From: Glycomyces fuscus
Lineage (GTDB): Bacteria > Actinomycetota > Actinomycetes > Streptosporangiales > Streptosporangiaceae
Assembly: GCA_002529455.1 (NCBI GenBank)
Contig: NYMS01000010.1
Location: 62,001 to 126,000, forward strand
DNA: 64,000 bases
Direction: 5' to 3'
Shown here: positions 9,531 to 16,432 of the stretch, piece by piece
How the letters are laid out: every line of letters begins with the position of its first letter
Position numbering within the stretch: the first letter of the stretch is position 1
Notes under the pieces: model-generated
What the model was told of the DNA's origin: nothing
What the model saw: only the letters and a program-made list of their open reading frames with translations
Databases searched by the model: none
Made by a program: the position numbers and the translations under genes

Positions 9531-9599
9531 GCACGGGAAGACGGAGTGCCCGGTCGCTGTCAGGAGGAGGAGGCGGCCGGGCACTGTCGTGTCTGCTGG

Positions 9600-9842
9600 T
9601 CAGCGGGAGAGGGCGGCGCTGAGGAAGCCGGTCCACTCGGTGGCGGGGAAGGGGAGGTGTCCGGCGTCGGGGTGCTTGGAGTCGCGGATGGCGGCGCCGC
9701 AGGGGAGGTCGGTGACCTCCACGCAGTTGACGCGGTCGCTGCTGTAGCTGCTCTTCCGGAAGCCCGTGGGGATGTGGGCGACCTCTACACAGTTCTGATC
9801 TTGGCCGCTGTAGCTGCTTTTCCGGAAGTGAAGTTCTGTCAC
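9600..9842 (-). CDS. DUF397 protein
   Basis: This small 80-residue DUF397 protein is typical of actinomycetes, where it is encoded beside an XRE regulator. The family signature FRKSSYSxxxxNCVEV appears twice in tandem, at about residues 6-20 and 28-42. It is followed by the usual end IRDSKHPDAGHLPF and a Trp-containing tail. The N-terminal half has therefore been duplicated, whereas a normal family member has one copy. The start overlaps the XRE stop by 4 nt (ATGA). Related pairs act in developmental or signalling control (Streptomyces BldB/WhiJ-type systems), so it may modulate its XRE partner. That role is inferred from family context. Confidence 0.9.
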   Translation of the reverse strand: MTELHFRKSSYSGQDQNCVEVAHIPTGFRKSSYSSDRVNCVEVTDLPCGAAIRDSKHPDAGHLPFPATEWTGFLSAALSR

Positions 9843-10702
9843 GTGTCACTCTCTAGGGACGCTGCTACTTCTTCGATGAAAGCAGCCGAACGGGTTGTGC
9901 TGAGGGCAGCCCCCTGGACATCTCCCAGAGTCGCGCTGTACTGCGTGACCTCCTCAGGCTCTTCAAGGAAGAGGGCTTCGGTCACCGTGCCAACGTAGAC
10001 GATGGGCGTGTCGAGCGGGTCTGGGAAGTCCAGGATAGTGAAGGGCGCCGCGAGCGCAGAGTGCGCGCCTGCCTCGAAGGGCAGTACCTGTATGTCGATG
10101 TTGGGCAACTGCGCCATATGGAGTAGGTGTTCGAGCTGCTCACGCATCACCTGCCGTCCGCCAACGATGCGTCGGAGGGCAGCTTCGTCGATGACGGCTC
10201 TGAACTGGGCAGGATGGAACTTCGACAAGATGTCTCGTCTGGCGATGCGGAACTCGACCCTCCGCTGGATCTCCTCAGGGTTGACGTACCTGCCGCCCTT
10301 GAAGATGGCTTCTGCGTAGCTGGGCGTTTGGAGCAGACCCGGGATGCTGAGCGCTTCGAAGGAACGGATCACCGCAGCCTCAGCCTCGAAGTCAGGCAGA
10401 GCCTGATCACCGAAGATGTCCCTGTACTTGCTCCACCAGCCTTTGACCTTGGCGTCCTTCGCCAAGGCTTGTAGCGCCTCGCGCATCCTGGGGTCCTCGA
10501 TCTTGTACAGGTCCATCATCTTGTCGAGGTCGGCGCTGGAGAGACGCTTGGTCTCAGTCTTCTCGATCTTGCTCAGCTTGCCCGCGCTCCACTTGAGCTC
10601 CTTTGCGGCCTGAGAGCCGGTCAAGCTCGCACGTTCGCGAGCTCGGCGGAGCTCAGCCGCGAGACGGCGCAGGCGAAGGGAAGGGCTTCGGTCGATGGCC
10701 AT
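9839..10702 (-). CDS. XRE family regulator with DUF5753-type domain
   Basis: This 287-residue regulator has an N-terminal helix-turn-helix (about 10-65: LRRLAAELRRARERASLTGS, then AKELKWSAGKLSKIE). It continues into the large C-terminal domain common to the WhiJ-like family (RSFEALSIPGLLQTPSYAEA, then HMAQLPNIDIQVLPFEAGAH). An AGGATCTTGCC stretch precedes the ATG. It is translationally coupled to the DUF397 protein and divergent from an anti-sigma-like ATPase gene. This three-gene arrangement recurs in many copies in filamentous actinomycetes and is tied to development and secondary metabolism. The 225-bp divergent region likely holds its operator. Confidence 0.9.
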   Translation of the reverse strand: MAIDRSPSLRLRRLAAELRRARERASLTGSQAAKELKWSAGKLSKIEKTETKRLSSADLDKMMDLYKIEDPRMREALQALAKDAKVKGWWSKYRDIFGDQALPDFEAEAAVIRSFEALSIPGLLQTPSYAEAIFKGGRYVNPEEIQRRVEFRIARRDILSKFHPAQFRAVIDEAALRRIVGGRQVMREQLEHLLHMAQLPNIDIQVLPFEAGAHSALAAPFTILDFPDPLDTPIVYVGTVTEALFLEEPEEVTQYSATLGDVQGAALSTTRSAAFIEEVAASLESDT

Positions 10703-10745
10703 GGCAAGATCCTAAGGCTATAACTCTCAAATTTCCAATTAGACG

Positions 10746-10773
10746 TTGACTAGAGTGCGATTGAGGATATGGT
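10746..10773 (+). promoter_or_regulatory. Candidate promoter of ATPase gene
   Basis: TTGACT (10746-10751) and TATGGT (10768-10773) are separated by 16 nt and match housekeeping -35/-10 elements. They point toward the ATP-binding protein gene at 10928, implying a leader of roughly 145 nt. They lie within the XRE divergent region, so the neighbouring regulator could act here. Confidence 0.5.
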
Positions 10774-10927
10774 GATGAGTGTAGGCAGTGACTGGTTGAT
10801 CACACAGGGTTCATGCCGGTCAGGCTACGCCTCGCCCGTTCCGCGCATCACGGCATCCGTGAGACTCCTCCAACGGGCACCACGAAACCCCTGCTCATCT
10901 CATGCCCATGCAAGGAGTGTGTTCGTC

Positions 10928-11488
10928 ATGCCCGCAACCACCCCGGCTCCCGTGCCCGCGCTGGGCGAGGCCACGGTCCCGCTGACCAGCTTCATCCGGC
11001 CCGCGCACCGCCACTACTTCACCCGCTGCGCCGAACGCCCGAACTACCGGCTGCGCCGCTACGACTTCGCCGGAACCCCGGCCATCATGCCGCTGGTGCG
11101 CGCGTTCCTGGACACCTGCGCCGCTGCCAGGTCAGCCGACTACCGCTACCTGTTCACGCTGCTGGGCAGCGAACTCGCCAACAACGCGATCCGCCACAGC
11201 CTCTCCGGTCAGCCCGGGGGCACCTACACCCTGCTCGTCCACCGCCACCGCACCGGCCTGCACCTGGCCTGCCGCGACCGGGGCGGCCTGCACGACAGGG
11301 ACGCGCGCCTGGAGCCCGACCCCGACGGTCTGAACCTGTCTGCCGAGTCCGGGCGCGGACTGGCCCTGGTGGACACCTTCGCCACGGAGTGGGGCGACAA
11401 CGGCAACGCCCACTACCGCACGGTCTGGTTCTACCTGGCCTACGACCTCACCGGAAGCCGCTGGAACGCCGACAACCGAGACGGCTGA
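10928..11488 (+). CDS. ATP-binding protein, anti-sigma/HATPase_c_2 type
   Basis: This 186-residue protein has a GHKL ATPase fold of the anti-sigma-factor kinase type. The N box is ELANNAIRHSLSG (about 82-94), followed by CRDRGG as a G1-like element and ESGRGLALVDTFATEWG as the G2 region. Such proteins bind ATP and in this context usually act as anti-sigma or regulatory kinases in the cytoplasm. The ATG at 10928 follows AAGGAG by 10 nt; the longer upstream frame has no support. The gene is divergent from the XRE/DUF397 pair and followed after about 100 nt by a small unknown gene. The target cannot be read from the sequence. Confidence 0.85.
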   Translation: MPATTPAPVPALGEATVPLTSFIRPAHRHYFTRCAERPNYRLRRYDFAGTPAIMPLVRAFLDTCAAARSADYRYLFTLLGSELANNAIRHSLSGQPGGTYTLLVHRHRTGLHLACRDRGGLHDRDARLEPDPDGLNLSAESGRGLALVDTFATEWGDNGNAHYRTVWFYLAYDLTGSRWNADNRDG

Positions 11489-11589
11489 CATGCCGACGAC
11501 ATGAGACGGGCCCAGGAGGCGCTGCAACGCCTTCCGGGCCCTGAATCCCCCAAAACCCAACACAGACATATGCAAGGAAAGAGGATCTG

Positions 11590-11985
11590 ATGCGTAACCC
11601 TATCCCCTCGCCCCGGCGCCCCGACGACTTCCGCCCCTTCCCGATGCTCCCGCGCCGCACACCGCTCATCGGCCCTACCTGCCCGTCCTGCGACCACCCC
11701 TCCTGCCGGGCCCGCCGCGCCCAGCGGCTTCCCCGCCTGGGCGGCCACCGCGCCGAGTTCGCCGTCGAACACGCCCAGGCCGCAGCCGCCCAGGCCCGCG
11801 ACCGCCACCTGGTCATCTGGTGGGGTGAGGCCACCCAGTCCTTCTGGATCGCCACCCCCGCCGGACTGACCGAGGCCGCCGATGCCGACGCCCTCCTCCT
11901 GCTTCTGCGGTCGCGGACCGATCCGCCCGCAGCCCGTCCCTGGGCTCGGACGATCGGCGGCACCCCCGTTCCCGCCACGGTCTGA
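11590..11985 (+). CDS. Small hypothetical protein downstream of ATPase
   Basis: This 131-residue protein is not recognised. It starts at an ATG with GAGGAT a few bases upstream. A CPSCDHPSCRAR segment (about 32-43) contains three cysteines and one histidine and could bind zinc. The rest is Ala/Arg-rich with a short tryptophan-rich core (LVIWWGEATQSFWIATPAG). It probably shares a transcript with the upstream anti-sigma-like ATPase and may belong to the same regulatory module. Codon use is high-GC and normal. A hairpin terminator follows 33 nt after its stop. Confidence 0.6.
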   Translation: MRNPIPSPRRPDDFRPFPMLPRRTPLIGPTCPSCDHPSCRARRAQRLPRLGGHRAEFAVEHAQAAAAQARDRHLVIWWGEATQSFWIATPAGLTEAADADALLLLLRSRTDPPAARPWARTIGGTPVPATV

Positions 11986-12017
11986 CCGCACGCCGCACCC
12001 CTACCGCACACGGCTGC

Positions 12018-12048
12018 GGCCCTCCCCGAAACCCGCTCGGGGAGGGCC
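12018..12048. terminator. Bidirectional hairpin terminator
   Basis: A perfect 12-bp stem (12018-12029 with 12037-12048) and a 7-nt loop separate the convergent gene at 11590-11985 and rmuC. Its position suits termination from both sides. Confidence 0.75.
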
Positions 12049-12070
12049 GCGCCGCGCCTCGGCGCGTCCG

Positions 12071-13744
12071 TCAGTTCAGCGGTTCGGGCTTCACGGAGCC
12101 GGTTCCGGGCGTGGTGGCGGCCGACGCCACCAGTTCCTGGGCGACCGCCTCCCGGGGCTGGCGCTCCACCGGGTGCAGCTCGGCCAGCTCCTTCTTCGGA
12201 CGGACACCGAGCTCGGGGAACTTGCGGGCGGTCGGCAGCACGCGTCCCTCCAGCGAGGCGATCGCCTCGTTGTAGTGCTTCACCGAACTGTCCAGGGATC
12301 CCCGCAGCTTCCCGAGGTACTCGCCCACCTTGGCGAGCCGGTCGTAGATCTCCCGGCCCAGCTCGTGGATGACCTCCGTGTTCTCCCGCATCGCCCTCTC
12401 GTCCCAGGACAGGGCGATGGTGCGCAGCATGGGGATCAGCACGGTGGGGGTCGCGATGATGATCCTCTTGGCGAGGGCGTGCTCGTACAGGTCGGCCCTG
12501 CGGTCCAGGGCGGCCTGCAACAGGGACTCGTTGGGCAGGAACATCAGGACGAAGTCGGGGCTGTCCGCCACCTTCACGAAGTACTCCTTCGCGGCGAGCG
12601 CGTCCACGTGCCTGCGGACCTGCGCGGCGTGCTCGTCCATGAAGCGCTCGTACCCGGCGTCGTCCTCCGCCTCCAGGGCGTTCAGGAAGGCTTCGAGGGA
12701 GACCTTGGCGTCCACCACGACCTTCCGGCCGTTGGTGAGGTTGACGATCATGTCCGGCCGCAGGACGCGCCCGTCCTCGTCCACCACGGTCTCCTGGGTG
12801 TCGAAGTCGCAGTGCTCACGCATGTTGGCCAGTTCGACGGCCTTCCTGAGCTGGAGCTCGCCCCACTGGCCGCGCACCTGCGGCTTGCGCAGGGCCTTCA
12901 CCAGCGCCTCGGTCTGCGCGCGGCCCCGGGCGTTCTCCGCCGCCAGGTTCCTGATCTGCTCGTCCAGACGGGTCTCGGTCGTGGTGCGCCTGCCGTCGAA
13001 CTCGCGCAGGTGCAGTCCCAGCTCCTGGAGCTTCTCGGTGACGGCCTTGGCGGTCGTGCCCAGTTTCTCCTCCGCGGTCGCGGTCAGCTTCTCCTGGGAG
13101 GCCTCCAGCATCCTGGCCACGGCCGCCTCGACCTGTTCGGTCTGGAGCCGGGCGTGCTCCTCGCGGAACTGGTCCAACTCCTTCTGGGCGGCGGCCACCT
13201 CCGCCTGCCGCTTCTCCAGCCCCTCCCGCTCGGTGCGCAGCTTCGCCAGGTCGGCCTCGTAGCCGCTGACGCGCTCCTTCAGCTGGGCGACCACGGTCTC
13301 CAACGCCACCCTGTCCTTCTCGGCGGCGGCCAGGTCACCGCTCAGGTCGCGGATTCGCTGATCGCTCGTCTCCAGGGACCTCCTCAGCCCCACCGCCTCG
13401 GTGGCAGCCTGCTGGTGCTGGTTCCGTGCGGCGCCGAGTTCGGCCTCCAGAGTGCCGATCCGCCCGGACGCGGCCTCCAGCCTGGTGCTCTGTTCGGTCG
13501 CTGCGGCCTCTCGTTCGCGCTGCGCCCTCAGGGCTTCGTCGCGCTCGGTGCGGAGCGCGGCCGCCTGTGTACGGGCCTGGTCGCGCTGTTCCTCGGCGAG
13601 GCGCAACTCTGTGCTCAGGCGGTTCCGCTCGTCGCTGTGGTGGCGGTTCCGGGACTCGGAGCGGTGGCGGGCGAACAGGTAGCCGAGTGCGGCGCAGACC
13701 GTGGCCGTCGCTGCGAGGAGGGCGAAGACGAGCATGGTGTTCAC
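12071..13744 (-). CDS. rmuC: RmuC family DNA recombination protein
   Basis: This 557-residue RmuC homologue belongs to a family that limits recombination between inverted repeats and has a PD-(D/E)xK-like nuclease core. A membrane-spanning helix occupies about residues 4-22. A long Glu/Arg/Ala-rich coiled coil follows (about 30-260), then the conserved RmuC domain with GQWGELQLRKAVELANM, KVVVDAKVSLEAFLNAL and KRIIIATPTVLIPMLRTIAL. The GTG at 13744 is chosen because GGAGGA lies 6 nt upstream and the transmembrane helix follows at once; the upstream extension has no site. It is probably monocistronic, with a perfect TGATAA palindrome about 160 nt upstream. Confidence 0.95.
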   Translation of the reverse strand: MNTMLVFALLAATATVCAALGYLFARHRSESRNRHHSDERNRLSTELRLAEEQRDQARTQAAALRTERDEALRAQREREAAATEQSTRLEAASGRIGTLEAELGAARNQHQQAATEAVGLRRSLETSDQRIRDLSGDLAAAEKDRVALETVVAQLKERVSGYEADLAKLRTEREGLEKRQAEVAAAQKELDQFREEHARLQTEQVEAAVARMLEASQEKLTATAEEKLGTTAKAVTEKLQELGLHLREFDGRRTTTETRLDEQIRNLAAENARGRAQTEALVKALRKPQVRGQWGELQLRKAVELANMREHCDFDTQETVVDEDGRVLRPDMIVNLTNGRKVVVDAKVSLEAFLNALEAEDDAGYERFMDEHAAQVRRHVDALAAKEYFVKVADSPDFVLMFLPNESLLQAALDRRADLYEHALAKRIIIATPTVLIPMLRTIALSWDERAMRENTEVIHELGREIYDRLAKVGEYLGKLRGSLDSSVKHYNEAIASLEGRVLPTARKFPELGVRPKKELAELHPVERQPREAVAQELVASAATTPGTGSVKPEPLN

Positions 13745-13901
13745 GGTGATTCCTCCAAGGGAAGTGCGCAGGTCGGATGAACGGCCTGCGAAGAGGATGG
13801 GACCAGCGCGTTTCACGAGCTGTCCGAGGAATACGGGCAACGGGTGAAACGCGATGGCCATCACCATAGAGAGCTCACAGGTCGGAATGCAGTTGATCCT
13901 T

Positions 13902-13919
13902 TGATAAGGCCAGTTATCA
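13902..13919. promoter_or_regulatory. Perfect palindrome TGATAA-N6-TTATCA
   Basis: A perfect inverted repeat with a 6-nt spacer lies in the region between rmuC and the NUDIX remnant. It matches the element at 8827-8844 in arm sequence and spacing. Such a short palindrome fits a dimeric regulator site. The regulator is unknown. Confidence 0.4.
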
Positions 13920-13940
13920 GACCATTTCTGCCATTTGCCC

Positions 13941-14069
13941 TCAGTCAGGGGTCAGAATTTCCTCTGTCACTGCCCCGAGTCCCGGCAGCTGCCACTCATC
14001 GCGTTCGTCGCGTAACAGTAGGACTTCGCCATCGCGGACGATGACGCCCCTGACCGGGATGGGGAACAT
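13941..14069 (-). pseudogene. Truncated NUDIX hydrolase remnant
   Basis: Forty-two residues read MFPIPVRGVIVRDGEVLLLR followed by DERDEWQLPG. This is the first strand pair of a NUDIX hydrolase, ending where the GG and Nudix box (GX5EX7REUXEEXGU) should begin. Instead the frame continues LGAVTEEILTPD and stops. Without the metal-binding helix it cannot be an active enzyme. The upstream part of the open frame (to 14399) overlaps the synthetase remnant on the other strand and looks noncoding. It is probably a decayed fragment left by a rearrangement. Confidence 0.65.
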
Positions 14070-14262
14070 GTGTGGGGGCAGGGGTGTCGGACGCGGAAGG
14101 GCTCGCTTTCGAAGATTCGGGTCGACACTGGCGAAGCCGACAGGGGGGAGTGGGCTGATTCGAGCTGCTGTGCTGCCATTTGCGGCCACGGTCTGAGGGT
14201 CTTCTCCCGGATCTCTGGCCGGCTCTGATGCAGCAGGTGATCGCGCTGGGCTCGGGGCTGTG

Positions 14263-14460
14263 GCTGACGCCTCGATCCGCACTGGGTTCGCACCGTTCCC
14301 GGTCGGCATGTTCCACGTGGACAACGCCCGGTCCCTGCTGCTGAGCTGGGTGGCCGCGCGACGATCCGGCGGCACGATGGTGCTGCGGATCGAGGACACC
14401 GACGCCGCCCAGCGCCTGCGCGAGGAGGGGCTGGCCTACTACTGCGACTGCACCCGAGGG
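14263..14460 (+). pseudogene. Internally deleted glutamyl-tRNA synthetase remnant
   Basis: The frame encodes [30 protein letters not shown] and then [14 protein letters not shown]. In GluRS these segments are the catalytic-domain start, the RIEDTD strand and the EGKAYYCDCT region, normally about 30 residues apart; here they are joined almost directly. The HIGH signature reads HVDN instead of HVGG-like residues. The sequence after about 14460 no longer resembles a synthetase, and the remaining ~370 residues of the enzyme are missing. This is a nonfunctional fragment of a gltX paralogue, not the housekeeping gene. Confidence 0.75.
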
Positions 14461-14848
14461 AGAGCCTCGGAGGCCGGAGTGGCCCGGCAGTACACCGCCC
14501 CGGGTCCGTTCCTAGTGGTGATGGCGCGCCTGGGGCCTGAGATTGCCGGAGTTCGATGAACTGGCCTCTGTGGTGAGGGCCTGGCCGGGCACGCGTCGCT
14601 GATCAACCCGCCTCCGCCCCGGAGCCAAGGCAGCGGCCCGCCGGGGGAGTGGCGGGCCTCACCCGCCCGGGTGGCGTGGGCCTCCCGCGCGGGGCCCCGG
14701 CCCGGCCGGGGTTCCGACGGCCAGGACCCCTGGGGCGGGCCGGGTATCCCCTTCCACGCCGGGTTTCCGCGTTCCCCACGCGCGGCGGTCCGGCGCGCCC
14801 CCTCTGTCCCGTCCTGTCCCTGTTCAGTGGGGACCGGGGGATCAATAA
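14461..14848. other. Gap without recognisable gene
   Basis: This 388-nt stretch is very GC-rich with Pro/Arg/Gly-coding shadow frames on both strands. I see no gene with a ribosome site or family motif. It separates the gltX remnant from the Zur-type operator of the transport operon. Confidence 0.5.
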
Positions 14849-14863
14849 TGAAAACGGTTGTCA
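14849..14863. promoter_or_regulatory. Zur box candidate upstream of ABC operon
   Basis: The 15-mer TGAAAACGGTTGTCA is a 7-1-7 inverted repeat with one mismatch. It matches the TGAAAAT/C-N-(A/G)TTTTCA type of actinobacterial Zur (zinc uptake repressor) operators. It lies 73 nt before the GTG of the substrate-binding protein. With zinc present, Zur would be expected to bind here and repress the operon. Confidence 0.7.
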
Positions 14864-14935
14864 TATGCTTCTCTGGTCCGCCGCGGCGTCCGCGCGCCTC
14901 GGCGGCCTCCCCGCCCCCGACCCGGAAGAACCGCC

Positions 14936-16432
14936 GTGCACCTGCGCAAGCCCCCTCCCGTCGCCTGTCTGGCCGCCGCCTCCGCCTCCGCCCTCCTGCT
15001 CACCGCCTGCTTCCCCTCCGGCGGCGACACCGCCGCCGCCGACGAGGAGGGCCGCATCGCGGTGGCGATGATGCAGCCGCCCAGGTCGGCCCTGTCCCCG
15101 CTCACCGACGACGCCTTCAAGCTCTCCCGGTGGAGCACCGCCGAGACCCTCGTCGTCCTGGACGAGGTCGGCGACCCCCAGCCCGGCCTGGCCACCGACT
15201 GGACCCAGGTGGACGAGACCACCTGGACCTTCACCGTCCGCGACGGGGTGACCTTCCACGACGGCACGGAGCTGACCGCCGACGTGGCCGCCCACTCCCT
15301 GGAGTACGCCGCGCAGGCCTCGCCCAAGCCGCGCATCCTCGACGGCGTCGAACTCGGGGTGGAGGCCGAGGGCGACACCGTCACCGTCACCACCGCCGAG
15401 GCCGACCCGCTCGTCCCGCAGCGCCTGTCCTCGCCGCAGCTGTCGATCCTGGCCGAGAGCGCCTACGAGGGCGACACGGTCAGCCCCGTCGGCACCGGGT
15501 CGGGCCCCTTCGAGCTGGTCGAGGTCAACGGCACCACCTCCGCCCGCCTGGACCGCTACGACGGCTACTGGGGCGAGGCGGCACTGGCCCCGGGCATCGA
15601 CGTCAGCTTCGTGCCCGACGGCACCGCCCGAGCCGCGGCCCTGCGCACCGGCGAGGCCCACATCGTCGAGGCCGTGCCCACCTCCCAGGCGGCCCTGCTG
15701 GACCAGGAGCTCATCACCGAGGTGCCCATGCCGCGCACCAACACCCTCTACCTCAACACCCAGGACGGGCCCTTCACCGACCCCGGCCTGCGCGCCGCCG
15801 CACGCGATGCCATCGACCGCCAGGAGCTGGTGGACGGCGTCTACGAGGGGCGCGCGGACGCGGCCGAGGGCCTGCTGGGCCCCGCGCTGCCCTGGGCCGC
15901 CGACCGCCCCGAGCGCCCGGAGGCCACCGGGGCCGCCGACCCCGACGGCGCCGCCGTCACCCTGGCCACCTTCACCGACCGCGCCGAGCTGCCCGAGGTC
16001 GCCACCGTCCTGGAGCAGCAGCTGGAGGACGCCGGGTTCGAGGTCGAGCAGGTCGTGCGCGAGTACGCCAACATCGAGGAGGACGCCCTCGACGGCGAGT
16101 TCGACGCGTTCATCCTCTCCAGGGCGACCGTCCTGGACTCCGGCGACCCCGCCGCCTACATGACGAGCGACTTCTCCTGCGAGGGCTCCTTCAACATCGC
16201 CCAGCTGTGCGACGAGGAGGTGGACGCGGCGCTGGAGGAGGCCGAGCGGGCCCCCGCGGGCGACGAGCGGCGCGCCGCGATCCTGGAGGCCGAGGCCGCC
16301 GTCCTGGCCACCGACGCCGCCATCCCCATGCTGCACGAGCGCGTCATCCAGGGCGACGCCGCCAACCTCGCGGACTCGGCCAAGGACCCGCGCGAGCGCC
16401 TGCTCGTCACCCCGCGGACCCGGCTGAACTGA
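14936..16432 (+). CDS. ABC substrate-binding lipoprotein, CntA/Opp family
   Basis: This 498-residue extracytoplasmic solute-binding protein is of family 5 (oligopeptide, nickel or opine-metallophore type). The GTG at 14936 is preferred because GGAAGAA precedes it and the product begins with a lipoprotein signal (MHLRKPPPVACLAAASASAL) ending LLTAC, with the lipid cysteine at residue 25. Typical family features follow: TDWTQVDETTWTFTVRDGV, then FHDGTELTADVAAHSLEYA and YDGYWG. A Zur-type box is upstream, and the order of following genes (fused permeases, two ATPases, MFS exporter) equals staphylococcal cntA-B-C-D-F-E. I infer uptake of a zinc- or nickel-metallophore complex. Plain peptide uptake remains possible. 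Confidence 0.85.
   Translation: MHLRKPPPVACLAAASASALLLTACFPSGGDTAAADEEGRIAVAMMQPPRSALSPLTDDAFKLSRWSTAETLVVLDEVGDPQPGLATDWTQVDETTWTFTVRDGVTFHDGTELTADVAAHSLEYAAQASPKPRILDGVELGVEAEGDTVTVTTAEADPLVPQRLSSPQLSILAESAYEGDTVSPVGTGSGPFELVEVNGTTSARLDRYDGYWGEAALAPGIDVSFVPDGTARAAALRTGEAHIVEAVPTSQAALLDQELITEVPMPRTNTLYLNTQDGPFTDPGLRAAARDAIDRQELVDGVYEGRADAAEGLLGPALPWAADRPERPEATGAADPDGAAVTLATFTDRAELPEVATVLEQQLEDAGFEVEQVVREYANIEEDALDGEFDAFILSRATVLDSGDPAAYMTSDFSCEGSFNIAQLCDEEVDAALEEAERAPAGDERRAAILEAEAAVLATDAAIPMLHERVIQGDAANLADSAKDPRERLLVTPRTRLN

Noticed and set aside
11882-13780. 632-residue plus-strand open frame
   Set aside because: Antisense shadow of rmuC caused by high GC at third positions; no ribosome site or domain.
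13941-14399. 152-residue frame as an intact gene
   Set aside because: Only the last 42 codons look like a NUDIX start and they lack the Nudix box; the rest overlaps the gltX remnant.
14260-14559. Functional glutamyl-tRNA synthetase paralogue
   Set aside because: The RIEDTD strand is joined almost directly to the [10 protein letters not shown] segment, HIGH is altered and most of the enzyme is absent.
14671-16431. N-terminal extension of the fused permease frame back to 14671
   Set aside because: This part is an Arg/Pro-rich shadow of the substrate-binding protein gene; the ATG at 16432 couples to its stop.
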